Source: an uncultured Clostridia bacterium
GTDB lineage: Bacteria > Bacillota > Clostridia > TANB77 > CAG-508
Assembly: GCA_934129745.1 (NCBI GenBank)
Contig: CAKOWZ010000022.1
Location: forward strand, 1 to 26,822
Length of the DNA stretch: 26,822 nucleotides
Reading direction: 5' to 3'
This document shows positions 7,442 to 15,740 of this stretch, in pieces. Every line of letters starts with the position of its first letter. Position 1 is the stretch's first letter. Both the position numbers and the translations under genes were made by a program. The notes below the pieces were generated by a model. The model was not told where the DNA came from. It made no database searches and saw nothing but the letters and a program-made list of their open reading frames with translations.

Positions 7442-7469
7442 AAAGACCAGCATAATGCTGGTCTTTTTT
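7442..7469. terminator. Bidirectional terminator between cassette 2 and mutS2
   Basis: A perfect 11-bp stem, AAAGACCAGCA / TGCTGGTCTTT with loop TAA, flanked by A-rich and T-rich runs. It ends the plus-strand cassette and also serves mutS2, whose stop codon (7468-7470 on the minus strand) lies at its edge. Confidence 0.9.
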
Positions 7470-9918
7470 AATGTTTTAATTCAACAATTGTAACACCCAT
7501 TTCACCTTCACCAAAAGTACCTAACCTAAATGATTTAACATGAGGATTTTTTTTCAAAAATTCATGAATTCCATTACGTAATTTTCCAGTGCCTTTTCCA
7601 TGCACAATACGCACTGTTGGCAAATTTGCGAGATAACAATCATCTAAATATTTATCAATAATAAAAATAGAATCTTCAACATTTTGTCCAATAACATTTA
7701 TTTCTGGAGAAATTGATTTTGATTTCATTTCAATTGATGATGTATATTTATTTGAATGTTTTTTGTTAGAAAATGAATTTCTTGAGTTTTGATTACTAGA
7801 ATTTCTAGAACTTTGATTACCAGAACTAGAAAAATGTTTATCTGATTGTGTATTAACAATTTCTAAATTACCAATTTTAACATTAGTTTTAGTACTTCCA
7901 AATTGGACAATAACTTCATTATTTTTATTTGGTAAAGTTAATACAGTTCCAATCATATTAAAAGGTTTAACTAAAACATCCATACCAACTGAAACATCAA
8001 TATTCTCAGAAATATTTTCATTATCAGAATTATTTTCTATATTTAAATTATTTTTAATATCATTATTTAATTTATCACGTAATTGATTAGCTTTTTTCAA
8101 GCTTTGTCTATCAGCTGAAAGAGATTCTGCTGAATCATATAAATTATTTAATTCTTTTATAATAGATTGAGCATCTTCTTTTGCTGAAATCAAAATATTA
8201 TGAGCTTCAGATTTAGCTTTATTAATAATTTCTGTTTGTTTTAATTCAATATCAGATACTTCATTTTCTAGTTTTTTTCTTAATAATTCAACTTGATTTG
8301 AATTTTTCAAAATATTTTCTTTTTCTTTTTCTATCAATAATTTATCATCATAAATATTTTTAATTAATTCTTCAACACTAATGTGATCTTCTGTTAGCAA
8401 ATTTTGAGCCCTATCTAATATTTCAGAAGGTAATCCTAGTTTTTTACTAATTGAAAATGCATTACTTTTTCCTGGCACACCAATAAGAATCTTATATGTT
8501 GGGCGTAAATTTTCAACATCAAATTCAGAACTTGCATTTTCAAAACCTTTTGTAACTAATGCATAATGTTTAAGTTCTGGGTAATGTGTTGTTGAAAGAG
8601 TTAAACAACCTTTATTATAAAAATTTTCTAATATACTTATTGCAAGATTTGCACCTTGAACAGGGTCTGTTCCTGAGCCTAATTCATCAATTAAAACAAG
8701 ACTATTTTCAGTAGAATTTGAAATGATTTCTATAATATTTTTCATATGTGATGAAAATGTGCTTAAAGATTCTTGAATACTTTGTTCATCACCAATATCT
8801 GCAAAAATATTATCAAAAACATATATACTACTTCCTTGTTTTGCAGGGATTTGAAGACCACTGCAACCCATTAAACATAATAATCCAACAGTTTTTAAAG
8901 TTACAGTTTTTCCACCTGTATTAGGTCCAGTTATTATCAATGATTTAAAATTTTTGCCAAGATTTATATCTATTGGCACAACTGTTTTGGGATCAATTAA
9001 AGGATGTCTTGCTTGTTTTAAATCAATAAATTTTTCTTCATTTATAATAGGTTCTATTCCATCAATTTGTCTTGAATATGTTGCTTTTGCAAAAATTAAA
9101 TCAAGATTTCCTATTAAATTAATTGATTTTTCAATATCATCAACAATAGGGTAAATTAAAGATGACAGATTTTCTAAAATTTTTTCAATTTCTAAGTTTT
9201 CCTCTAATTTTATATTATTAATTTGATTATTTAAATCAAATACTGAAGTAGGCTCTATATATACAGTTGAACCACTTGCAGATATATCATGGATTAACCC
9301 TGAAATGTTTTCCTTATATTCAATTTTTACTGGAATAACATATCTATCATTTCGTATTGTAATTATTGGTTCCATTATATATTTTGAGTATGCTGATGAA
9401 TGTATAAAAGAATTTAATTTTTCTTTTATTCCTGATTCAAGTCTACGTCTATTTCTTCTTAAAGAACTTAGCTTTTTTGATGCATCATCAGAAATTTCAT
9501 TTTCACTTATTATTGATTTTGTTATTTGTGTATAAATTCCTGGGTTTGTATATAATTCTTCATATTGTTCTGATAAAATAGATTCAGTTATTTCAGGATT
9601 ATCAAAATATTTTTTTATATTATTAGTTATTTTTAATATTTTTGCTATTTCTAATAATGGTTTTGCAGATAGTGGAATATAGCTTTTAAGATTTTTTAGA
9701 TATTGTGTTATATCAGTTATTTCATCAATTGGAATATTACCATATTTTATTATTAAGCTATATGCTTCTGATGTTTGTGATTGTAATTTTTTTACTGTTT
9801 CTTTGTTTTTTGACGGAGTTATTTTTTCACACATGGATTGTCCTATATATGTTTTACAGTGTGTAGATAATTTTTCTAGGATTTGATTGAATTCTAGTTT
9901 GGTTAAATTTGAGTTCAT
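7468..9918 (-). CDS. mutS2: MutS2 family ATPase/endonuclease
   Basis: An 816-aa MutS2 protein (family length about 780-790, slightly long). MutS2 binds branched DNA and suppresses recombination, and in Bacillus it also acts on collided ribosomes through its Smr domain. An N-terminal MutS core and coiled-coil arms precede the ATPase, with Walker A GPNTGGKT near residue 335, then DELGSGTDP and STTHYPELK. A long coiled coil follows, then a KOW-like segment and a C-terminal Smr domain with HGKGTGKLR. An Asn/Ser-rich insert lies between the last two. The start is ATG at 9918, 7 bases after AAGGAGA; an upstream in-frame ATG at 9981 lies inside the promoter and is rejected. It is transcribed alone, divergent from rimP and convergent with the accessory cassettes. 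Confidence 0.95.
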   Translation of the reverse strand: MNSNLTKLEFNQILEKLSTHCKTYIGQSMCEKITPSKNKETVKKLQSQTSEAYSLIIKYGNIPIDEITDITQYLKNLKSYIPLSAKPLLEIAKILKITNNIKKYFDNPEITESILSEQYEELYTNPGIYTQITKSIISENEISDDASKKLSSLRRNRRRLESGIKEKLNSFIHSSAYSKYIMEPIITIRNDRYVIPVKIEYKENISGLIHDISASGSTVYIEPTSVFDLNNQINNIKLEENLEIEKILENLSSLIYPIVDDIEKSINLIGNLDLIFAKATYSRQIDGIEPIINEEKFIDLKQARHPLIDPKTVVPIDINLGKNFKSLIITGPNTGGKTVTLKTVGLLCLMGCSGLQIPAKQGSSIYVFDNIFADIGDEQSIQESLSTFSSHMKNIIEIISNSTENSLVLIDELGSGTDPVQGANLAISILENFYNKGCLTLSTTHYPELKHYALVTKGFENASSEFDVENLRPTYKILIGVPGKSNAFSISKKLGLPSEILDRAQNLLTEDHISVEELIKNIYDDKLLIEKEKENILKNSNQVELLRKKLENEVSDIELKQTEIINKAKSEAHNILISAKEDAQSIIKELNNLYDSAESLSADRQSLKKANQLRDKLNNDIKNNLNIENNSDNENISENIDVSVGMDVLVKPFNMIGTVLTLPNKNNEVIVQFGSTKTNVKIGNLEIVNTQSDKHFSSSGNQSSRNSSNQNSRNSFSNKKHSNKYTSSIEMKSKSISPEINVIGQNVEDSIFIIDKYLDDCYLANLPTVRIVHGKGTGKLRNGIHEFLKKNPHVKSFRLGTFGEGEMGVTIVELKH

Positions 9919-9952
9919 TTCTTGTGTCTCCTTTTTTGTGAATTTTGTGTTT

Positions 9953-9981
9953 ATTATAGCATGGATTTTAGAATATGACAA
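9953..9981 (-). promoter_or_regulatory. mutS2 promoter
   Basis: On the minus strand, TTGTCA (9976-9981) and TATAAT (9953-9958) are separated by 17 bp. The expected start of transcription is just downstream, about 30 bases before the mutS2 ATG. This also argues against the longer mutS2 reading frame. Confidence 0.8.
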
Positions 9982-10038
9982 TTGCTATTTTGTATTTGTG
10001 CAGGGAAAATAAAAATTGGAGAAATTTCAAAAAAGTAC

Positions 10039-10067
10039 TTGAAAATACTGGAAAAACATAGTATAAT
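10039..10067 (+). promoter_or_regulatory. Promoter of the rimP-nusA-infB operon
   Basis: TTGAAA (10039-10044), a 17-bp spacer and TATAAT (10062-10067), back to back with the mutS2 promoter. It probably drives rimP through at least infB/rbfA/nrnA, since no other strong promoter is seen within that block. Confidence 0.85.
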
Positions 10068-10094
10068 AATAATGCAAATAAAACAAAGAACTTA

Positions 10095-10121
10095 AAGAGT
10101 GGGAACAAATCCCACTCTTTA
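10095..10121 (+). promoter_or_regulatory. Hairpin in the rimP leader RNA
   Basis: A perfect 11-bp stem, AAAGAGTGGGA / TCCCACTCTTT with loop ACAAA, lies between promoter and rimP and ends 10 bases before the AAGGGGAGGA ribosome binding site. From memory, similar GTGGG/CCCAC hairpins precede rimP in other Firmicutes. It could be an attenuator or an autoregulatory site; the short T-run makes it a weak terminator at best. Confidence 0.6.
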
Positions 10122-10146
10122 GTTGTAATTAAGGGGAGGAATAGAT

Positions 10147-10617
10147 TTGGCAAATATTGAAGAAAGAGTGGAAACTCTTATAACAAAACCGATTGAGAAT
10201 TTAGGTTATCAATTGTATGATGTTCAATATGCAAAAGAAGGAAAAGATTATTTTTTAAGAATATTTATTGAAAATCCAAATGGTTCAATAAGTTTAGAAG
10301 ATTGCGAAAAAGTTAATGATTCAATTGAAGAATTATTAGATTCAGCAGATTATATTAAAGAACAATATTTTTTAGAAGTATCTTCAACAGGTATTGAAAA
10401 AATAATTAGAAAACAAAAACATTTACAAGAAAATATAGGTCAATATATCACTGTTAATTTATTTAAACCATTAAATAAAACCAAAGAATTTGTTGGTATA
10501 TTAACAAAATTTGATGATGAGACAATTTGGATTAATGTAAATGGAGAAATTATTGAGTTAGAGAGAAAAAATATTTCTTTGATTAAAAAATATTATGATT
10601 GGAATAATGAAAACTAG
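10147..10617 (+). CDS. rimP: Ribosome maturation factor RimP
   Basis: A 156-aa RimP, the normal length, needed for 30S subunit assembly. Translation starts at TTG 10147, 6 bases after a strong AAGGGGAGGA; the protein starts ANIEERVETLI after the initiator. The N-terminal alpha/beta domain carries the family pattern LGYQLYDVQYAKEGKDYFLRIFI and SLEDCEKVNDSIEELL, then LEVSSTGIEK (usual LEVSSPG) and a C-terminal Sm-like beta domain (VGILTKFDDETIWINV). It is first gene of the operon, upstream of nusA as in most bacteria. The Pro-to-Thr change in the VSSPG motif is a minor variation. Confidence 0.95.
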   Translation: MANIEERVETLITKPIENLGYQLYDVQYAKEGKDYFLRIFIENPNGSISLEDCEKVNDSIEELLDSADYIKEQYFLEVSSTGIEKIIRKQKHLQENIGQYITVNLFKPLNKTKEFVGILTKFDDETIWINVNGEIIELERKNISLIKKYYDWNNEN

Positions 10618-10618
10618 A

Positions 10619-10643
10619 TTAGATTATTATATCAATAATCTAA
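10619..10643 (+). promoter_or_regulatory. AT-rich hairpin between rimP and nusA
   Basis: A perfect 10-bp stem TTAGATTATT / AATAATCTAA with a 5-base loop, starting 2 bases after the rimP stop. There is no T-run, so it is more likely an mRNA-processing or stability element than a terminator. Confidence 0.4.
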
Positions 10644-10701
10644 TAAATAATAAAATAAGTAATAAATAATATTAATATAATTTAAGGAGGAATTTAGAAA
10701 A

Positions 10702-11877
10702 ATGAAAAAAGGGGCAAAATCAAAAGTAAAAGTTAGCAAAGCAATTGATAGTAAAGAAATGTTGTTAGCTATGGAAGAGTTAGAAAAAGAAAATGGTATG
10801 GAACCAGGAAGTTTAATGGAAGCTATTGAAACAGCTTTAGTTACAGCATATAAAAGAGATTTTGATTCAACAACTGATAATGTTAAAGTTGTTGTTGATA
10901 AAGAAACTGGTGATTATCATGTTTATGTTGAGAAAGAAGTTGTTGAAGAAGTTGAAGATGATAATATTCAAATTAGTTTAGAAGATGCTAAAAAAGTAAA
11001 TAAAACATTAAAAATAGGAGATACAGCTCAAATTGAGATTATGCCTAAGAACTTTGGAAGAATAGCTGCAGGTACTGCAAAACAAGTTATTATTCAAAAA
11101 ATAAGAGAAGCTTCAAGAGAATATTTATTTAATGAATTTAGTGATAGAAAAGGTGAAATCGTTTCTGGATTAATTCAAAAAGCTGATGGTGGAATTGTTG
11201 TTGTAGATTTAGGAAGACTTGAAGGTGTTATGCCATTAAAAGAACAAGTTCCAACAGAAAGCTATCATGTAAATGATAAAATAAGAGCATATGTTTTAGA
11301 TGTTGAAAAAGGTGCTAAAGGTGCACCACAAGTTATTATTTCAAGAGCACATGCCGATTTTGTACGAAAATTATTTGAACTTGAAATTCCTGAAATTTAT
11401 GAAGGTGTTATTGAAATTAAAAGTGTTTCAAGAGATGCTGGAAGTAGAAGTAAAGTAGCTGTTTATTCACCAAATGAAAATATTGATCCAGTTGGTTCTT
11501 GTGTAGGACAAAAAGGAATTCGTATTCAAAACATAATTAATGAATTAGGTGGAGAAAAAATAGATGTTATTGAATGGAGTGAAGATCCTGCAACATTTAT
11601 TTCAGCTGCATTATTACCAGCTCAGGTTTTAGCAGTAGATATTAAAGAAGAAGAAAGATTTGCTCAAGTAATAGTTCCAGATGATCAATTATCATTAGCA
11701 ATTGGTAAATCAGGACAAAATGCTAGATTAGCTGCTAAATTAACAAATTGGAAGATAGATATTAAAAGTGAATCACAATTTAGACAAATTCTTGCTGAAA
11801 AACAAAATTTGGAAAATAATGATTCAGAAGAAAATGAAGTTGTTGAAAATAATGATGTACAAGAAGAAAATAATTAA
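10702..11877 (+). CDS. nusA: Transcription termination/antitermination factor NusA
   Basis: A 391-aa Firmicute-type NusA, lacking the acidic repeats of proteobacterial NusA. It binds RNA polymerase and nascent RNA, modulating pausing, termination and rRNA synthesis. An N-terminal RNAP-binding domain (about 15-140) is followed by an S1 domain (about 148-215, GEIVSGLIQKADGGIVVVDLG) and two KH domains (about 215-350, with VGQKGIRIQNI and IGKSGQNARLAAKL). A Glu/Asn-rich tail ends the protein. The ATG has AAGGAGGA at suitable distance; a non-canonical, slightly longer N-terminal extension (KKGAKSKVKVSK) is present. It lies between rimP and ylxR in the standard order. Confidence 0.96.
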   Translation: MKKGAKSKVKVSKAIDSKEMLLAMEELEKENGMEPGSLMEAIETALVTAYKRDFDSTTDNVKVVVDKETGDYHVYVEKEVVEEVEDDNIQISLEDAKKVNKTLKIGDTAQIEIMPKNFGRIAAGTAKQVIIQKIREASREYLFNEFSDRKGEIVSGLIQKADGGIVVVDLGRLEGVMPLKEQVPTESYHVNDKIRAYVLDVEKGAKGAPQVIISRAHADFVRKLFELEIPEIYEGVIEIKSVSRDAGSRSKVAVYSPNENIDPVGSCVGQKGIRIQNIINELGGEKIDVIEWSEDPATFISAALLPAQVLAVDIKEEERFAQVIVPDDQLSLAIGKSGQNARLAAKLTNWKIDIKSESQFRQILAEKQNLENNDSEENEVVENNDVQEENN

Positions 11878-11910
11878 AAAACATACAAAATAAAAAGGAA
11901 GTGAATGATT

Positions 11911-12171
11911 TTGAAAACTATACCACAAAGAAGTTGCATAGGATGCAATTGTAAAAAAAATAAAAATGAATTAATACGTATTGTTAAAAATAACGAAAAT
12001 GTTATAAGTATTGATAAAACAGGAAAAGCAAATGGTAGAGGGGCATATATTTGTGATAATATAGAATGTTTGGAAAAGGCTATCAAAAACAAAAAAATAG
12101 AAAAAAGCTTCAAAATGGCAATTGAACAAAATGTTTATGAAAATTTAAGAAGTGTAATTAGTGGTAAATAA
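11911..12171 (+). CDS. ylxR: YlxR family RNA-binding protein
   Basis: An 86-aa protein with the YlxR signature: PQRSCIGC, then ELIRIVKN and GKANGRGAYIC. This small nucleic-acid-binding family sits between nusA and infB in most Firmicutes; members have been linked to RNase P and to transcription control. I choose TTG 11911 because GGAAGTGA lies 6 bases upstream, exactly as GGGGGTGA does before the infB TTG; ATG 11905, two codons earlier, is the alternative. The L7Ae-like ylxQ gene that often follows is absent, since infB starts about 50 bases downstream. Confidence 0.92.
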   Translation: MKTIPQRSCIGCNCKKNKNELIRIVKNNENVISIDKTGKANGRGAYICDNIECLEKAIKNKKIEKSFKMAIEQNVYENLRSVISGK

Positions 12172-12223
12172 TTTTCAAAAGACATGAAAATACATAATTA
12201 AAATATAAGTGGGGGTGAACTTA

Positions 12224-15200
12224 TTGGGTAAGATAAAAATACATGAGATTGCAAAAGAATTAGGCTTAACCAGTAAACAAATAATTGAAAAGGCACAAAG
12301 CTTGGGAATAGAAGTCTCAAGTCATATGAGCTCTGTTGATGATAGTCAAGCAAGTAAAATTAGAAATGGATTTGGAAAATTGGCTGATAAAGAAACTAAA
12401 TCTAATAATAAAGATAATTCTAAAAATGAAAATAAAGCTATAAATAAGAATGAAAATTCTAAAAAAGTAAAAGATGAAAAGAAAAATCAAACTCCTGTTA
12501 TAATAAGAAGAGAAGTAATTATTGAGGATGAAACTAAAAAAACAGAGGAAAAACCTAAAAATAATAGAAGTGATGTAGGTTTTGTGGAAAGAAACAAAAA
12601 TAAAGATTATAATATTGTTTATAGAAATAAAACTACTAAACCAATGACTTTTAGTGAATTGTTTGGAATTAAAGATAATAAAAAATCTGAAGAGAAAAAA
12701 TCTACTAATCAAGAAAATAAAAATGTTTCAAAAGTAGAAAATGACTCAAAACCAGTTGTTAAAGAAAATTCAAAATCTGAATTAACTGAAAAAAATGAAT
12801 TAGAAAAAACAAAAATAAGTTCAGAAGAAAAAATCGTAAATACTGAAAATGAAAATAAAATAAATAATATAAAACCTGTTCAAAACAATGAAATTAAGGT
12901 TGAAAATCAACAAAAAGTTGATGATAAAAATGATGTATTAAATACAGTGAAAATTGAAAAAAAGGAGAAAACAGATTTAACTGAAAATAAGAATATGGAA
13001 CAAGCAGTAAAAAAAGAAAATTTAAATAATTCATACAGAAGAAACGATAATTATAATCAAAATAAAAATGGATTTAATGAAAGAAATCATAATGATAGAA
13101 ATGGTTATGGAGATAGAAAAAATTATAATGATAAAAATAACCATGGTGAAAGAAATAATTTTGGTAATAGAAACAATTATAGTGATAGAAATAATTATGA
13201 TAAAAATAATTCAGATAATAGATTTAATTCAAACAGAAATAATAGATATCAAAATGATAGAAATAATTCTGGTGAAAGAAATAATTATAATGATAGAAAC
13301 AATAATTATGGTGACAGAAATAATAGAAACAATAATAATGGTTATAATAATCAAGATAGAAGAAATAATAATGAAAATGGATTTAATAGAAATCAAAATA
13401 ATAGATTCCAAAAAGGTGGATTTAATAATAGAAATGATTTCAATAAAAATGGAAAAAGACCTCTTGATGAAAAAGGTATTGATAAAAATATTAAAGATAT
13501 CATGTCTACTGAAATTGTTGAAAAAGAAAGCCAAAGAGATTATAATAGCAGATCTATTGATAAAGCTAAACAAATTAAATTTGAAGAAAATAAAGGTAAT
13601 AAAAAGAATAATAAATCTAAGAAAAATGGTAAATTTGAAGATTTTGATGGTGGAAAATTAAAAGGATTAAAAAGAGAAAACAGATTATCAAATATGTTTG
13701 ATGATCAAGATGGTGGAATGCTTGATTATTATGATTTATCAAGTGGAAGAACAAAGAAAAATAAAAAGAAAATGAATAAAAATGAATCTGGTGAATCAAA
13801 ACAAAAAATCTTTGAATTAAAAGAAATTAGTATTCCTGAAAAAATTACTGTTAAAGATTTAGCTATGGAATTAAAGAAAACAAGTAGTGAAGTTATTAAA
13901 AAATTATTTGGTTTAGGTATAATGGCTACTATAAATAATGATGTTGATTTTGATACAGCTTATTTAATTGCTTCTGAATTTGGAGTTACAGCTAAGAAAA
14001 AAGAAGTTGTAAATGAGGAAGATATATTATTTGATGAATCTGAAGATAGTGAAGATGAATTAGTTCCAAGGGCTCCAGTAGTTGTTGTTATGGGACACGT
14101 TGACCATGGTAAAACATCATTATTAGATGCTGTAAGAAGAACTAATGTTATTGAAGGTGAAGCAGGTGGTATTACTCAACATATTGGTGCTTATAAAGTT
14201 AATGTAAATGGTAGAGAGATTACTTTCCTAGATACACCAGGACATGAGGCTTTTACAAGCATGAGAGCTAGAGGTGCTCAAATTACTGATGTTGCCATAC
14301 TTGTTGTTGCTGCAAATGATGGTGTAATGCCTCAAACTGTTGAAGCTATTAATCATGCTAAAGCTGCAAATATTCCAATTATAGTTGCTGTAAATAAAAT
14401 AGATTTACCAGAAGCTAATGTCGAAAAAGTTAAACAAGAATTAATGCAATATGATTTGGTTTCAGAAGAATGGGGTGGAGATACAATTTTTGTTCCGATT
14501 TCTGCTAAAAATCATATTAATATTGAAAACTTGTTAGAAATGGTATTATTGGTTGCTGATATGCAAGAATTAAAAGTAAATCCACATAAACAATCTAAAG
14601 GCGTTGTTATTGAAGCTCGTTTGGATAAATCTAAAGGTCCTATTGCATCTGTTTTAGTTCAAAGAGGTACTTTAGATGTTGGAGATACTGTTGTTGTTGG
14701 AACATCAATTGGTAGAATTAGAGCTATGAAAAATGATAAAGGTCAAAGTGTAAAAGAAGCGGGACCATCTACACCTGTTGAAATTATGGGATTAACCGAA
14801 GTTCCTGAGGCAGGGGATACTTTCTATGAAGTTAAAAATGAAAAAATGGCTAAACATTTGATTGAAAAAAGACGTGCAAAAGAAAGAGAAAAAATGTTAA
14901 AAACAAATACAGTTACATTAAGTAATTTATTTGAAAAAATGGAAAGTGAAAATTTAAAACAATTAAATTTAATTGTAAAAGCAGATGTTCAAGGTTCAGC
15001 TGAAGCTGTAAAACAATCATTAGAGAAATTATCAAATGATGAAGTTAAAGTTAAAGTTATACATTCAGTTCCAGGTGCTATTACAGAATCTGATGTTCAA
15101 CTTGCAAAAGCAGCAGGTGCTATTATAATAGGATTTAATGTAAGACCAGTTGCTACTGCAAAAGAATTAGCTGATAGAGAAGGTGTAGAAATTAAGTTAT

Positions 15201-15562
15201 ATTCTATTATTTATCAAGCTATTGAAGATGTTGAAGCAGCTATGAAAGGGTTACTTGATCCAATTTTTGAAGAAAAAATTATTGGTAATGCTCAAGTTAG
15301 ACAAACATTTAAAGTTTCTGGTGTTGGTACAATTGCTGGATGTTATGTAACAGATGGTAGAATTGAAAGAAATGCTGGTGTAAGGGTTATTCGTGATAAT
15401 GTTGTAATTCATGAAGGTAAATTATGTTCATTAAAACGTTTTAAAGATGATGCTAAAGAAGTTACTAAAGGATTTGAATGTGGTGTTCAAATTGAGGATT
15501 ATAATGATATTAAAGAAGATGATGTTATTGAAGCATTTGTTATGGAAGAAGTTAAAAGATAG
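12224..15562 (+). CDS. infB: Translation initiation factor IF-2 with long Asn-rich N-terminus
   Basis: A GTPase that places initiator tRNA on the ribosome. The 1112-aa length is far above the roughly 700-900 usual in Firmicutes. The start is TTG 12224, 6 bases after GGGGGTGA, giving GKIKIHEIAKELGL, a typical IF2 N-terminal motif; an upstream GTG (12209) would lie before the ribosome binding site. Residues about 50-265 are Lys/Glu/Asn-rich; about 266-405 form a low-complexity Asn-Arg-Asp tract of N-N-Y-x-D-R-N type repeats. A second IF2N domain follows (ITVKDLAMELKKTSSEVIKKL), then the G domain with GHVDHGKTS near 623, GGITQHIGAY, DTPGH, NKID and SAK, and IF2 domains II-IV to the end. Codon use is typical of the chromosome. 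Confidence 0.97.
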   Translation: MGKIKIHEIAKELGLTSKQIIEKAQSLGIEVSSHMSSVDDSQASKIRNGFGKLADKETKSNNKDNSKNENKAINKNENSKKVKDEKKNQTPVIIRREVIIEDETKKTEEKPKNNRSDVGFVERNKNKDYNIVYRNKTTKPMTFSELFGIKDNKKSEEKKSTNQENKNVSKVENDSKPVVKENSKSELTEKNELEKTKISSEEKIVNTENENKINNIKPVQNNEIKVENQQKVDDKNDVLNTVKIEKKEKTDLTENKNMEQAVKKENLNNSYRRNDNYNQNKNGFNERNHNDRNGYGDRKNYNDKNNHGERNNFGNRNNYSDRNNYDKNNSDNRFNSNRNNRYQNDRNNSGERNNYNDRNNNYGDRNNRNNNNGYNNQDRRNNNENGFNRNQNNRFQKGGFNNRNDFNKNGKRPLDEKGIDKNIKDIMSTEIVEKESQRDYNSRSIDKAKQIKFEENKGNKKNNKSKKNGKFEDFDGGKLKGLKRENRLSNMFDDQDGGMLDYYDLSSGRTKKNKKKMNKNESGESKQKIFELKEISIPEKITVKDLAMELKKTSSEVIKKLFGLGIMATINNDVDFDTAYLIASEFGVTAKKKEVVNEEDILFDESEDSEDELVPRAPVVVVMGHVDHGKTSLLDAVRRTNVIEGEAGGITQHIGAYKVNVNGREITFLDTPGHEAFTSMRARGAQITDVAILVVAANDGVMPQTVEAINHAKAANIPIIVAVNKIDLPEANVEKVKQELMQYDLVSEEWGGDTIFVPISAKNHINIENLLEMVLLVADMQELKVNPHKQSKGVVIEARLDKSKGPIASVLVQRGTLDVGDTVVVGTSIGRIRAMKNDKGQSVKEAGPSTPVEIMGLTEVPEAGDTFYEVKNEKMAKHLIEKRRAKEREKMLKTNTVTLSNLFEKMESENLKQLNLIVKADVQGSAEAVKQSLEKLSNDEVKVKVIHSVPGAITESDVQLAKAAGAIIIGFNVRPVATAKELADREGVEIKLYSIIYQAIEDVEAAMKGLLDPIFEEKIIGNAQVRQTFKVSGVGTIAGCYVTDGRIERNAGVRVIRDNVVIHEGKLCSLKRFKDDAKEVTKGFECGVQIEDYNDIKEDDVIEAFVMEEVKR
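13021..13440 (+). repeat. Low-complexity Asn/Arg/Asp-coding tract within infB
   Basis: Degenerate AGAAATAATTATRATGATAG-like units code for repeats of N-N-Y-N-D-R-N. The tract is in frame with IF2 and explains several spurious open frames on both strands at this place. Confidence 0.8.
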
Positions 15563-15596
15563 AATTGTGGTTTAAGAATGGTTTGTGAGTGGTTAT

Positions 15597-15632
15597 GAGG
15601 TATCATGTAAAATGAATGGTATAAGATACCTC
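15597..15632 (+). promoter_or_regulatory. Inverted repeat in the infB-rbfA spacer
   Basis: GAGGTATC (15597-15604) and GATACCTC (15625-15632) are perfect 8-bp arms around a 20-base loop. There is no T-run after it, so it is not a typical terminator. It is followed at 15663-15700 by alternating ACGTTATATA-type repeats. This may be a processing or translation-control element. Confidence 0.4.
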
Positions 15633-15740
15633 GTAATGTATATCTTTTGAAATACTTCATAAAATACGTTATATATGTTATATATACGTTATATACGTTT
15701 AATAAAATACATTTAATAAAAGAAAAAGGAGATGAATTTA

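Noticed and set aside
9919..9981. Longer mutS2 start at 9981
   Set aside because: The extension would overlap the mutS2 -35/-10 region, while ATG 9918 has an ideal AAGGAGA site.
13068..13799. Several open frames overlapping infB on both strands (Ile/Met-rich and Phe/Ser-rich)
   Set aside because: They arise from the low-complexity Asn/Asp/Arg codons of IF2; they have no ribosome binding sites and biased, implausible composition.
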